A DNA stretch of 46,339 bases from DASZQY01 sp036511595 (lineage in GTDB: Bacteria > Pseudomonadota > Alphaproteobacteria > Rhizobiales > Kaistiaceae). The notes under the pieces are model-generated. The model was not told the origin of the DNA. It saw only the letters and a list, made by a program, of their open reading frames with translations, and ran no database searches. The translations under genes and the position numbers were made by a program. This document shows, piece by piece, positions 26,291 through 34,947 of this stretch (the first letter of the stretch is position 1; every line of letters begins with the position of its first letter). The DNA is taken from contig DATCBY010000049.1 of the NCBI GenBank assembly GCA_036511595.1, positions 1 through 46,339 on the forward strand. Direction: 5' to 3'.

Positions 26291-27313
26291 GTGAGTTCAT
26301 CGCTTCGTCAGGGCGCGCTGTCGCTTGCGGCTTTCGTCGGCATGGCCATCGCTCTTTCCGGCTGCGCCGACAGCGTCGGCGGCCTCTTCGGGGGCGGCAA
26401 GGCTGCCGCTGCCGCAGCCGTCGTCAAGCCAGACCCGGCTGCCGCTGCGCCCCTGACCAAACCGACCAGCAACAGCTCGATCCCGGTACTCGTCAACGAT
26501 GTGCCGATCACCGATTACGACGTCGCCCAGCGCGTGCGTCTGGAAAAGCTCGGCGGAGGCAAGACGGGCGGCACCAAGGCGGTGACCGAGGAACTCATCG
26601 ACGAGACGCTGGAAATGCTCGAGGCGGCGCGGCACGGCGTCAGCATTCCGAACGCCCAGGTCGATGCCGCCTTTGCCAGTATCGCCCAGCGGCTGAAACT
26701 GTCGGCCGCCGGTATGACCAAAGCGCTCGCCAGCCAGGGCGTGGACGCCGCCACTCTGAAGAAACGAATCGCCGTCCAGATGACCTGGCAGACGTTGGTA
26801 AAGCAGCGCGTCCAGAGCAAGGCGCAGGTCACCGCGCAAGACCTCAGCGCTGCGGTCGCTGCGAAAGGCGGTGCCGACGGGGTCAAGGTCTCCGAATATA
26901 CGCTACAGCAGATTATCTTCGTCGTGCCCAAAGGCTCGCCGCCCGCGGACTATGCGCGGCGGCGAAACGAAGCGCAGGCCTACCGGCCACGGTTTGCCGG
27001 CTGCGACAAGAGCCTCGACCAGGCCAAGCTGCTGCGGGGCGTGGTGGTCAAAGACATGGGGCGCCACCAGTCGACCGAAATGACCGGTCCCGACAGCGAA
27101 GCTGTGCTGAAGACGCCGGTCGGCGAGGCCGGCGCGCCGACGCAGACGGAGCAAGGTATCCAGTTGATCGCCGTGTGCGCTACGCGCGACATCCACAATG
27201 CCGATGCGGCGCGCGCCGAAGCCGAGAACGACCTCTACGGCAAACAGGCAACCGGCCTCGGAGCCGACTACCTCAAGGAACTGCGCGATCGCGCCATCAT
27301 CGAGTATCATTGA
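26291..27313 (+). CDS. SurA-like periplasmic chaperone, possible lipoprotein
   Basis: A 340-residue protein with a signal sequence and the lipobox LSGC at about residue 24, then an Ala/Pro-rich linker and a SurA N-terminal domain: VLVNDVPITDYDVAQRVRLEKL, EELIDETLEMLEAARHG and the helical core to VTAQDLS. The C-terminal part (QIIFVVPKG onward) corresponds to a parvulin-type PPIase domain, but it looks short and degenerate. SurA escorts outer-membrane proteins such as LptD, whose gene is just upstream. GTG start. A lipid anchor would be unusual for SurA and is inferred from the motif. The 176-nt gap before the gene shows no clear promoter. Confidence 0.85.
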   Translation: MSSSLRQGALSLAAFVGMAIALSGCADSVGGLFGGGKAAAAAAVVKPDPAAAAPLTKPTSNSSIPVLVNDVPITDYDVAQRVRLEKLGGGKTGGTKAVTEELIDETLEMLEAARHGVSIPNAQVDAAFASIAQRLKLSAAGMTKALASQGVDAATLKKRIAVQMTWQTLVKQRVQSKAQVTAQDLSAAVAAKGGADGVKVSEYTLQQIIFVVPKGSPPADYARRRNEAQAYRPRFAGCDKSLDQAKLLRGVVVKDMGRHQSTEMTGPDSEAVLKTPVGEAGAPTQTEQGIQLIAVCATRDIHNADAARAEAENDLYGKQATGLGADYLKELRDRAIIEYH

Positions 27314-27323
27314 GGACGCGCGC

Positions 27324-28382
27324 ATGGCGCCCGAGCCTTTCGCCATGCGGCCTCTTGCTCTCACCATGGGCGAACCGTCGGGCATCGGCCCGGACGTGAC
27401 ACTGGCCGCCTGGCGGCGGCGCGAGGAGTTCGCGCTGCCCCCCTTCTATTTTCTGGCCGACCCTTCCTTCGTCGCCGCCCGCGCGCGCCAGCTCGGCCTC
27501 GCCTGCCCGATCGAGACGGTAGCGCCCGGCGAAGCCGTCGCCGCGTTCGCCCGTGCGATTCCCGTGGTGCCGCTTAATGCCGCCGTGAGCGCCGAGGCCG
27601 GCAAGCCCGATCCGCGCAATGCCCAGGCCGTTATCGAGGCCATCGCCCGCGCCGTCGGCGATGTCCGCGCCGGCGCGGCGAGCGCCGTCGTCACCAACCC
27701 GATCTCCAAGAAGACGCTCTACGACGCCGGCTTCCAGCATCCCGGCCATACCGAATTCCTCGGCACTCTGTCCGCCGCCTGGGCGGGCGAGCAGGCGCGG
27801 CCGGTGATGATGCTTGCCGGGCCGGAACTGAAGGCCGTTCCGGTTACCATCCACCTTCCCCTCGCCGCCGTCGCTCAGGCGATCAGCGAGTCCCTCATCG
27901 TCGAGGTCGCCACTACCGTTGCGCGCGAACTCCAGCGTCGCTTCGCCGTTCCACGGCCGCGCCTCGCGGTCGCTGGTCTCAATCCCCACGCCGGCGAGCA
28001 TGGAACCATGGGCGACGAGGATGAGCGCATCGTACGACCCGCCGTCGCCCGCCTTGCCGCCGCCGGCATCGACGCGCGCGGTCCGCTGTCGGCCGACGCG
28101 ATGTTTCATCCCCACGCGCGAGCCACCTACGATGCCGCGATCTGCATGTATCACGACCAGGCGCTGATACCTGCAAAGACCATCAATTTCAGCCAGACCG
28201 TCAACGTCACGCTCGGCCTCGCCTTCATCCGCACCTCGCCCGACCACGGCACCGCATTTGATATCGCCGGGTCCGGCAAGGCCGATCCGGCCAGCCTCGC
28301 CGCCGCCCTTCGCCTCGCGGCCGAACTTTGCCGCAACGAAGCCGCGACGACGCGGGCGGCAGCGGCGACCCCGGCGAAGTGA
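27324..28382 (+). CDS. pdxA: 4-hydroxythreonine-4-phosphate dehydrogenase
   Basis: PdxA oxidises 4-phosphohydroxy-threonine in the DXP-dependent pathway to pyridoxal phosphate. The 352-residue protein has LTMGEPSGIGPDV at the start, VTNPISKKTL, the metal-binding HPGHTEFLG, AGLNPHAGEHG and the later metal-ligand segments ADAMF and MYHDQALIPAK. GAGGA lies 7 nt before ATG 27324; a second Met at 27345 is possible. Its stop overlaps the rsmA GTG. Order surA-pdxA-rsmA is classic in proteobacteria. Confidence 0.95.
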   Translation: MAPEPFAMRPLALTMGEPSGIGPDVTLAAWRRREEFALPPFYFLADPSFVAARARQLGLACPIETVAPGEAVAAFARAIPVVPLNAAVSAEAGKPDPRNAQAVIEAIARAVGDVRAGAASAVVTNPISKKTLYDAGFQHPGHTEFLGTLSAAWAGEQARPVMMLAGPELKAVPVTIHLPLAAVAQAISESLIVEVATTVARELQRRFAVPRPRLAVAGLNPHAGEHGTMGDEDERIVRPAVARLAAAGIDARGPLSADAMFHPHARATYDAAICMYHDQALIPAKTINFSQTVNVTLGLAFIRTSPDHGTAFDIAGSGKADPASLAAALRLAAELCRNEAATTRAAAATPAK

Positions 28383-29224
28383 GCCAGATCGACGATCTGC
28401 CGCCGCTCCGCGATGTGATCGCCCGTCACGCCATCGCGCCCAAAAAATCGCTCGGCCAGAACTTCCTCCTTGACCTCAACCTCACCGCCCGCATCGCGCG
28501 CGCTGCCGGCGATCTTGCCGGCGCCACCGTCGTCGAGGTCGGCCCCGGTCCGGGTGGCCTGACCCGCGCCCTCATCGCCGCAGGCGCCGCCCACGTCGTC
28601 GCCATCGAGCGCGACGAGCGCTGCCTCGCCGCGCTCGCCGAAATCGCGGTGCGCTACCCCGGCCGACTGACCATTGTTGCCGCCGACGCCCTCGCCGTCG
28701 ACATGGCTGCCCTCGCTCGCGGGCGCACGCTGGTCGTCGCCAACCTGCCCTACAACGTCGCCACCCCCCTGCTCGTCGGCTGGCTGCAGACCGAGCCGTG
28801 GCCACCGTGGTTCGAATCGCTGACCCTCATGTTCCAGCGCGAGGTCGCCGAGCGCATCGTGGCGCCATCGGGCTCGAAGACGTACGGTCGCCTGAGCGTG
28901 CTCGCCGGCTGGCGGTCGGAGGCCGACATTCTGTTCCACGTGTCGCCGAGCGCCTTTACGCCGCCGCCCAAGGTCACCTCTTCGGTCGTCCGCCTCGTTC
29001 CGCGTCTGGCGCCGCTCGCCTGCGATCCCGCCATGCTGGAGCGCGTCGTCGCCGCCGGCTTCGGCCAGCGCCGCAAGATGTTGCGCCAGAGCCTGAAGTC
29101 GCTGGGCATGGACCCGCTGCCGCTGCTTGCCGCCGCCGGCATCGAGCCGACCCGCCGGGCCGAGGAGATCGACGTCGCCGGCTTCGTGGCGCTCGCCAAC
29201 GCCGTCGGTAGCGGCGTGCCCTAA
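28379..29224 (+). CDS. rsmA: 16S rRNA dimethyladenosine transferase
   Basis: RsmA (KsgA) dimethylates A1518 and A1519 of 16S rRNA late in small-subunit assembly. The 281-residue protein has KKSLGQNFLLD, SAM motif VVEVGPGPGGLTRALI, the catalytic NLPYN, and FTPPPKVTSSVVRL. Start GTG 28379 overlaps the pdxA stop; an in-frame TTG at 28328 would extend into pdxA. It ends by sharing bases with the stop codon of the convergent gmk (CTAA). Confidence 0.96.
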   Translation: MSQIDDLPPLRDVIARHAIAPKKSLGQNFLLDLNLTARIARAAGDLAGATVVEVGPGPGGLTRALIAAGAAHVVAIERDERCLAALAEIAVRYPGRLTIVAADALAVDMAALARGRTLVVANLPYNVATPLLVGWLQTEPWPPWFESLTLMFQREVAERIVAPSGSKTYGRLSVLAGWRSEADILFHVSPSAFTPPPKVTSSVVRLVPRLAPLACDPAMLERVVAAGFGQRRKMLRQSLKSLGMDPLPLLAAAGIEPTRRAEEIDVAGFVALANAVGSGVP

Positions 29225-29865
29225 CGCGATGCCGTCAGCCTGGCGACGAATTCCGCCATGCCGGTTTGCCGAACCCGCTTCACCCGCTCCGCCGCCAGCA
29301 CCGCGCGCACCGCACCCAGCGCCCTGCCGAGATCGTCGTTGACGACGATGTAGTCGTACTCGGTCCAGTGGCTCATCTCGCTGGCGGCATTGCCAAGCCG
29401 CTTGGCGATCGCGCCGGCATTGTCCTCCGCCCTCCGCTCCAGCCGCGCCTGCAGCTCTGCCATGCTGGGCGGCAGGATGAAGATGGTGACCACGTCGTCG
29501 CGCATGGCGGCGGCCAGCTGCTGCGTGCCCTGCCAGTCGATGTCGAAGAGCACGTCGAGCCCTCGCGCCAGCGCCTGCTCTACCGCCACGCGCGGTGTCG
29601 CGTAGAGGTTCCCGTGCACCTCCGCCCATTCGAGCAGTTCGCCGCCGTCGCGCATCCGGCCGAAGCGCTCCCCGTCGATGAAATAATAGTGGATGCCCTC
29701 CACCTCGCTTGACCGCCGCGCCCGCGTGGTCACGGAGATCGACAGGAACAGGCGCTCGCGCTCCTCCTGCATGAGCGCCCGAGTGATCGAAGATTTGCCT
29801 GCCCCCGACGGCGAGGATAGCACCAGCATGACGCCACGCCGCGGCAGGTTCACGGTCTCGGCCAT
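29221..29865 (-). CDS. gmk: Guanylate kinase
   Basis: Gmk phosphorylates GMP to GDP. The 214-residue protein has the P-loop SSPSGAGKSS, GMP-binding residues in SVTTRARRSSEVEGIHYYF, and EWAEVHGNLYATPR. The lid and C-terminal helix are normal. Start ATG 29865 lies 2 nt after the yicC stop; the long upstream frame is within yicC. Cotranscribed with yicC, as in most proteobacteria. Confidence 0.96.
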   Translation of the reverse strand: MAETVNLPRRGVMLVLSSPSGAGKSSITRALMQEERERLFLSISVTTRARRSSEVEGIHYYFIDGERFGRMRDGGELLEWAEVHGNLYATPRVAVEQALARGLDVLFDIDWQGTQQLAAAMRDDVVTIFILPPSMAELQARLERRAEDNAGAIAKRLGNAASEMSHWTEYDYIVVNDDLGRALGAVRAVLAAERVKRVRQTGMAEFVARLTASR

Positions 29866-29867
29866 CG

Positions 29868-30755
29868 TCACTCCAGGTTCTGGACTTGCTCGCGGAACTG
29901 ATCGACCAGCGCCTTGAGCTCGAGCCCGATGGAGGTCAGGCCGCGATCGTTTGACTTCGCGCAAAGGGTGTTGACCTCGCGGTTGAACTCCTGCGCCAGG
30001 AAATCCATCCTCCGGCCGATCGGGCCATCTTCGGCGAGCATCCCCCGCGCCGCCTCGTTGTGCGCCGCGAGCCGGTCAAGCTCCTCGCGGATGTCGGCAC
30101 GCGTGGCGATGATCACCGCTTCCTGGTGCAGCCGGTCGGGGTCGAGCCCGGTGCTGGTCGCCGTGAGCGCCGCGATCTGCTCGGCAAGTCGCGTGCGGAT
30201 CGCTTCCGGCGTCCGCGCCGGAGAAGTTTCCGCGGCGTGCGCCAGCCGCGCCATTTCGTCGAGCCGGCTGCTCAGCACCGCGCCGATCGCCCTCCCCTCG
30301 CGCCGGCGATCGGCGACCAGCCCCGCCACCGCTGCGTCGAGATCTGTCAGAATCCGCGCCATCATCGCCGTCCGCCCCGCCTCATCGTCGGCCTCGTCCA
30401 CCGTCTCCAGCACGCCGCGCAGCGCCAGGATGCCGTCGAGTGTCGGCGGCGCCGCCGAAATTTTCTTGCCGATGCGTTCCATCGCCGCGATCATCTCGGC
30501 GAGCACCTCTTCGTTGACCTTGACGCAGCCGGCGCCCGCCTGATGCTGCATGGTCAGCGTCGCCTGGATGTTGCCGCGCACCAGTGCGGCGCCGATGCGC
30601 TCGCGGCTCATGGCTTCGAGTTGCTCGAATCCCGGCGGCAGCCGCAGGCGAACGTCGAGCCCCTTGCCGTTGACGCTGCGCAGTTCCCACGTCCAGCGAT
30701 AGGCGCCGCCGCTCCCGTCGGTACGGGCAAAGCCGGTCATGCTGGACAAAGGCAT
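29868..30755 (-). CDS. YicC-family endoribonuclease
   Basis: A 295-residue YicC protein. The family forms ring-shaped oligomers and E. coli YicC has endoribonuclease activity toward small RNA. Diagnostic segments are SSMTGFARTDG at the start, WELRSVNGKGLDVRLRLP, and the C-terminal RRMDFLAQEFNREVNTLCAKSND, which includes the conserved metal-site Glu. Full-length. Followed by gmk after 2 nt. Confidence 0.94.
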   Translation of the reverse strand: MPLSSMTGFARTDGSGGAYRWTWELRSVNGKGLDVRLRLPPGFEQLEAMSRERIGAALVRGNIQATLTMQHQAGAGCVKVNEEVLAEMIAAMERIGKKISAAPPTLDGILALRGVLETVDEADDEAGRTAMMARILTDLDAAVAGLVADRRREGRAIGAVLSSRLDEMARLAHAAETSPARTPEAIRTRLAEQIAALTATSTGLDPDRLHQEAVIIATRADIREELDRLAAHNEAARGMLAEDGPIGRRMDFLAQEFNREVNTLCAKSNDRGLTSIGLELKALVDQFREQVQNLE

Positions 30756-30827
30756 CGCGCGCCCCGGGATAGAGAATCGCTGCGCCCCTCAGGCGTGACC
30801 CATCAAACCCGCCCAGGCTAACCGATT

Positions 30828-30856
30828 CAAGGCCCGGCAGACCCGCCGGGCGCTTG
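30828..30856. terminator. Strong hairpin after mltG, possible terminator
   Basis: CAAG plus GCCCGGC (30828-30838) pairs with GCCGGGC plus CTTG (30845-30856), 11 bp with one bulged G and a 6-nt loop. It lies 4 nt beyond the mltG stop on the minus strand and before yicC. There is no U tract, so termination is uncertain; it may instead protect an mRNA end. Confidence 0.4.
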
Positions 30857-30859
30857 AGG

Positions 30860-32254
30860 CTACTGCCCGGCCGCGCCTTCCGGATCGGGCGCGTTCGGAT
30901 CGATCGTCGGAATTGGCGTCAACGTCATGGGCTCATTGTCCCCCGCCGCGGGCGCCGGCCCCGCCGGAGCGGCCGGCGTGATGATTCGCGACACCCCCGG
31001 CTTCGTAGCCGTCGGCTTGATGATGACCGGCGTAGTAGCAGCCGGCGCCGGAGCGGCGGAGTTGGCCTCCGGCGCCCCCGCATCGCCGGCGATCGCCGCG
31101 CCGGTATTGGCATTGATGTCCCGCCAGCGCGCCACGTTCTTCAGGTGCGCTTCGTAGGTCTCGGCAAAGGCGTGGCCGCCGCTGCCGTCGGCGACGAAGA
31201 AGAGATCCCGCGTCCGCGACGGGTTGGCAACCGCTTCCAGCGACGCCCGCCCCGGATTGGCGATTGGCGCCGGCGGCAGTCCGCTGATGGCGTAGGTGTT
31301 GAAGGGCGTCTGCTTCTCGACGTCGGCGCGCGTCAGCGTATAGCCGGAAGGTTTGCCGGCTCCCTGGAAGAGCCCGTAGATCACCGTCGGATCGGATTGC
31401 AGCCGCATGTTGAGCTTCAGACGGTTGACGAAGACGGCCGCCACCCGGCTGCGCTCATCCGCCAGCGCCGTTTCCTTCTCGACGATCGAGGCGAGCACCA
31501 CCAGATCCTGCGGCGTCTTGACCGGCAAATCGGCGGCCCGGTGCGCCCACACGTCGGCAAGCACGCTGTCGCGCTCGCGCTCCATGCGGTCGATGATGCT
31601 CTGCCGGGTGTCGCCGCGCGTGAACTTGTAGGTCTCGGGCAGCAGCGATCCCTCGGCCGGCATGGCCTTGATGTCGCCGACGAGGATGTCTTCCGAATTC
31701 AGGCGATCGACGATCTGCTGGCTGGTCAGTCCCTCCGGGATCGACACCGAGTAGAGAATGCCTTTGCCGGTGACCATCGCATCCATGATGTCGCGCATCG
31801 AGGCGTGCGCCGGGATGAGGTACTCGCCGGCCTTCAAGTTGCCCTGCTGATGGGCGAGCAGCACGCCGCCGACGAACAGCCACTTCGAGCCGATCAGTCC
31901 GTCCTTCTGCAGTTGCTCGGCGATCCCGCCGACGCTGACGCCGTGGTCGACCGTGATCGCCCGCGGCTGGTCGAGCGCCGTCGGCCGATCGAACTGCATC
32001 TTGGCGGCGAAAACGCCGCCAACGAGGGCGACGACGCCGACGATGGCCACGGTCAGGATGAAGTTGAAGAAGACGACGAGCGGATGGCGCGCAGCCTGCG
32101 AGCGCGCCGGCGGCGGTGGAATTGCTTCCGGTTGCAGCGCCTCGGTCGGGCTCCTCGGCGACGCGCGCCCAAGCGAGGACGTGAGGCGTTGCGACAGGAT
32201 CTCGGAATCGTCGCCGTAGCTGCCACGGCGATAGTCCATCCGTACTTCGGCCAT
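30860..32254 (-). CDS. mltG: Endolytic murein transglycosylase
   Basis: MltG (YceG) cuts nascent peptidoglycan strands in the inner membrane and helps set glycan length. The 464-residue protein has a cytoplasmic N-terminus rich in Arg/Pro, one membrane helix near 58-84, a LysM-like part (ITVDHGVSVGGIAEQLQKDGLI), and the catalytic domain with SIVEKETAL (catalytic Glu), RLQSDPTVIYG and FNTY. A Pro/Ala-rich tail of about 90 residues is variable. Start ATG 32254; the upstream extension to 32323 lacks likeness. fabF lies 96 nt upstream. Confidence 0.94.
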   Translation of the reverse strand: MAEVRMDYRRGSYGDDSEILSQRLTSSLGRASPRSPTEALQPEAIPPPPARSQAARHPLVVFFNFILTVAIVGVVALVGGVFAAKMQFDRPTALDQPRAITVDHGVSVGGIAEQLQKDGLIGSKWLFVGGVLLAHQQGNLKAGEYLIPAHASMRDIMDAMVTGKGILYSVSIPEGLTSQQIVDRLNSEDILVGDIKAMPAEGSLLPETYKFTRGDTRQSIIDRMERERDSVLADVWAHRAADLPVKTPQDLVVLASIVEKETALADERSRVAAVFVNRLKLNMRLQSDPTVIYGLFQGAGKPSGYTLTRADVEKQTPFNTYAISGLPPAPIANPGRASLEAVANPSRTRDLFFVADGSGGHAFAETYEAHLKNVARWRDINANTGAAIAGDAGAPEANSAAPAPAATTPVIIKPTATKPGVSRIITPAAPAGPAPAAGDNEPMTLTPIPTIDPNAPDPEGAAGQ

Positions 32255-32350
32255 GCCACGCAACTCTCTGCTACGGCCCCCCAAAAAATCGCCATTTTCC
32301 GCGGCGCGCCGCGACTGTAGCACCTAATGCGGCAAAAACGGGAAGGGGTG

Positions 32351-33616
32351 TCAGTTTAGACGGTGACGGCGGAATACCAGCGACGCATTGGTGCCTCCGA
32401 AACCGAACGAATTGGACAGTGCAACATCGATCTGACGCTTGCGCGCCGTGTGCGGAACCAGGTCGATGGCGGTCACGACCGAGGGATTGTCCAGGTTCAG
32501 CGTCGGCGGAGCGATGTTGTCCCGGATGGCGAGCAGCGAGAAGATCGCCTCGACCGCCCCGGCGGCGCCGAGCAGGTGCCCGGTCGCCGACTTGGTCGAC
32601 GACATTGAAATCTTGCCGGCGGCATTGCCCACCACGCGCTCGACGGCATGCAACTCGATCTCGTCGGCCATGGTCGAGGTGCCGTGCGCGTTGATGTAGT
32701 CGATGTCGTCCGCCTTGATGTCGGCACGCTTCATCGCCATGCGCATGCAGCGCTCGGCGCCGTCGCCATCCTCCGCCGGCGCCGTGATGTGATGCGCATC
32801 TCCCGAAAGCCCATAGCCGACGACCTCGCCGTATATCTTCGCGCCGCGGGCAAGCGCGTGCTCGCGCTCCTCCAGCACGACGACGCCGGCCCCTTCGCCC
32901 ATGACGAAGCCGTCGCGGTCGCGATCGTACGGACGCGAAGCCTCGGTCGGGCGATCGTTGAAATGGGTGGACAGCGCCTTGCAGGCGGCGAAGCCGGCGA
33001 CGGCCAGCCGGGAGACGGGCGATTCAGTGCCGCCGGCAACCATCACGTCGGCATCGCCGAGGGCAATCAGGCGGCTGGCGTCGCCGATGGCGTGCGCCCC
33101 CGTCGAGCACGCGGTGACGACGGCGTGGTTTGGCCCGCGCAGGCCGTGACGGATGGAGACCTGGCCGGAAGCCAGGTTGATCAGCCGGCCGGGAATGAAG
33201 AACGGGCTGATCCGCCGCGGCCCGCGATCGCGCAGCGTCAACGACGCTTCCTCGATGCCCTGCAGGCCGCCGATCCCCGAGCCGATGAGCACCCCGGTTG
33301 CGATCTGGTCGTCGCGGCCTTCCGGATGCCAGCCGGCATCGTCCAGCGCCTGATCGGCGGCAGCGACCGCATAGACGATGAAGGGGTCGACCTTGCGGCT
33401 CTCTTTCGGCTCCATCCAGTCGTCGGGGCTGTATTTGCCCTCGCTCTTCGAGCCCTTCGGCAGTGTTCCCGCGATCCGGCAGGTAAGATCGTCCGCCTGG
33501 AAATCGGTGATGGCGCTGATGCCGCTTCGCGAGCCGATGACCGCCGCCCACGAAGTCTCGATGCCGCAACCGAGCGGCGTCAGCATGCCGAGGCCCGTAA
33601 CCACGACCCGTCTCAT
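32351..33616 (-). CDS. fabF: Beta-ketoacyl-ACP synthase II
   Basis: FabF condenses malonyl-ACP with acyl-ACP in fatty-acid elongation. The 421-residue thiolase-fold protein has C170 in TACSTGAHAIG, H311 in NAHGTSTMADEIE and H347 in SATGHLLGAAGAVE, the Cys-His-His triad of KAS I/II enzymes. The FabF end SNSFGFGGTNASLVF is present. acpP lies 74 nt upstream in the same direction. Confidence 0.96.
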   Translation of the reverse strand: MRRVVVTGLGMLTPLGCGIETSWAAVIGSRSGISAITDFQADDLTCRIAGTLPKGSKSEGKYSPDDWMEPKESRKVDPFIVYAVAAADQALDDAGWHPEGRDDQIATGVLIGSGIGGLQGIEEASLTLRDRGPRRISPFFIPGRLINLASGQVSIRHGLRGPNHAVVTACSTGAHAIGDASRLIALGDADVMVAGGTESPVSRLAVAGFAACKALSTHFNDRPTEASRPYDRDRDGFVMGEGAGVVVLEEREHALARGAKIYGEVVGYGLSGDAHHITAPAEDGDGAERCMRMAMKRADIKADDIDYINAHGTSTMADEIELHAVERVVGNAAGKISMSSTKSATGHLLGAAGAVEAIFSLLAIRDNIAPPTLNLDNPSVVTAIDLVPHTARKRQIDVALSNSFGFGGTNASLVFRRHRLN

Positions 33617-33690
33617 GATGCGTTTCCCGGTGGCACGACAGCTTGCCGGCCCGGCGTCACCGGGGTCGCGGGCGCCGTCTTATTGACTGC

Positions 33691-33927
33691 TCAGGCGGTG
33701 TTCTTTTCCAGAAAGCTGACAGCGTCGCCAACCGTCAGAATGGTCTCCGCCGCATCGTCCGGAATCTCGACGCCAAACTCTTCCTCGAAGGCCATGACGA
33801 GTTCGACCGTGTCGAGACTGTCGGCGCCGAGGTCGTCGATGAAACTGGCGCCGTCCGTTACCTTGTCGGCTTCCACGCCGAGATGCTCGACCACGATCTT
33901 CTTCACCCGGTCACCGATATCGCTCAT
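33691..33927 (-). CDS. acpP: Acyl carrier protein
   Basis: A 78-residue acidic acyl carrier protein. The 4'-phosphopantetheine attachment Ser is S37 in LGADSLDTVEL; helices match AcpP throughout. GAGG lies 8 nt before the ATG. Its own promoter is expected in the 260-nt gap 33928-34187, in keeping with its high demand, though I see no clear boxes. Confidence 0.97.
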   Translation of the reverse strand: MSDIGDRVKKIVVEHLGVEADKVTDGASFIDDLGADSLDTVELVMAFEEEFGVEIPDDAAETILTVGDAVSFLEKNTA

Positions 33928-34187
33928 ATGCAGAACCTCAATTGCCTCAGCTTGTGATCATCCCGAAAGAGCTCTCGCCCCGCAAGCGATCATTGGCGGC
34001 TCCTGCATGAAACCGGAGGAAGTACCCACGAAAATCTATGCAGTTCAACCGTGATAACCGGCCGGAAAATACGCTGCCGGCAACGGTATTGTGCTGCCTC
34101 GTAACATACTTTCCGGGCCTTTGCCAGCCACGCGGAAAGCCTCCCCGCCACCCTTCGCAAGGCACGCCAGCGAAGCGAATTTCCCTG

Positions 34188-34928
34188 TCAGATCATCGCC
34201 ATACCGCCGTTGACGTGGATCGTCTGGCCAGTGACGTAGGCGGCTTCGTCGGACGCCAGGTAGACGACCGCGCCGGCGACCTCGGCGGGCGTTCCAAGCC
34301 GGCGCACCGGCACCCGCTCCATGATCATCGCCTTCTGCTTCTCGTTGAGCGCGTCGGTCATTGCCGAAGCGGTAAATCCCGGCGCCACGCAGTTGACGGT
34401 GACGTTGCGGCTGGCAATCTCGGCAGCAAGCGAACGCGTCATCGCCATCAGCCCGGCCTTCGACGCCGAGTAGTTTGCCTGGCCGGGGTTGCCGACGACA
34501 GCCACCACCGAGCTGATCGAGACAATGCGCCCCGACCGCCGCCGCATCATGCCGCGCAAGGCGGCACGCGATAGCCGGAAGGCCGCGGTCAGGTTGACGT
34601 CTAGCACCGCCTGCCAGTCCTCATCCGACATGCGCGCAAACAGCATGTCCTTGGTCATGCCGGCGTTGTTCACCAGAATGTCGATCTCGCCGCCAAGCGC
34701 CGCTTCCGCGTCCGGTATCAGTTTCTCGACCTCGGCCGCCTTGGCGAGATCGGCGGGCGTCACCGCGACCCGGTCGCCAAGTTCAGCCGCCAGCGCCTCC
34801 AAGGCGGCCACCTTGGTGCCGGACAGCGCCACGGATGCGCCCTGCATGTGGAACGCGCGCGCGATCGCCCCGCCGATGGCACCGCTGGCGCCGGTAACGA
34901 GAGCGCGCTTGCCGGTCAATCCGAACAT
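34188..34928 (-). CDS. fabG: 3-oxoacyl-ACP reductase
   Basis: FabG reduces 3-ketoacyl-ACP with NADPH. The 246-residue SDR has TGASGAIG, NNAG at 87-90, S139/S140, Y153 and K157 (YSASK), and the C-terminal VNGGMAMI. Start ATG 34928 comes 20 nt after the fabD stop, so both are cotranscribed; the longer frame to 35069 lies inside fabD. Standard fabD-fabG-acpP-fabF order. Confidence 0.96.
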   Translation of the reverse strand: MFGLTGKRALVTGASGAIGGAIARAFHMQGASVALSGTKVAALEALAAELGDRVAVTPADLAKAAEVEKLIPDAEAALGGEIDILVNNAGMTKDMLFARMSDEDWQAVLDVNLTAAFRLSRAALRGMMRRRSGRIVSISSVVAVVGNPGQANYSASKAGLMAMTRSLAAEIASRNVTVNCVAPGFTASAMTDALNEKQKAMIMERVPVRRLGTPAEVAGAVVYLASDEAAYVTGQTIHVNGGMAMI

Positions 34929-34947
34929 TGTCCCCACCCTCTCCGCT

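Noticed and set aside
30854..32320. 488-residue plus-strand frame opposite mltG
   Set aside because: It mirrors the true gene's codons; the composition is Arg/His/Asp-rich with no domain, and mltG on the other strand is unmistakable.
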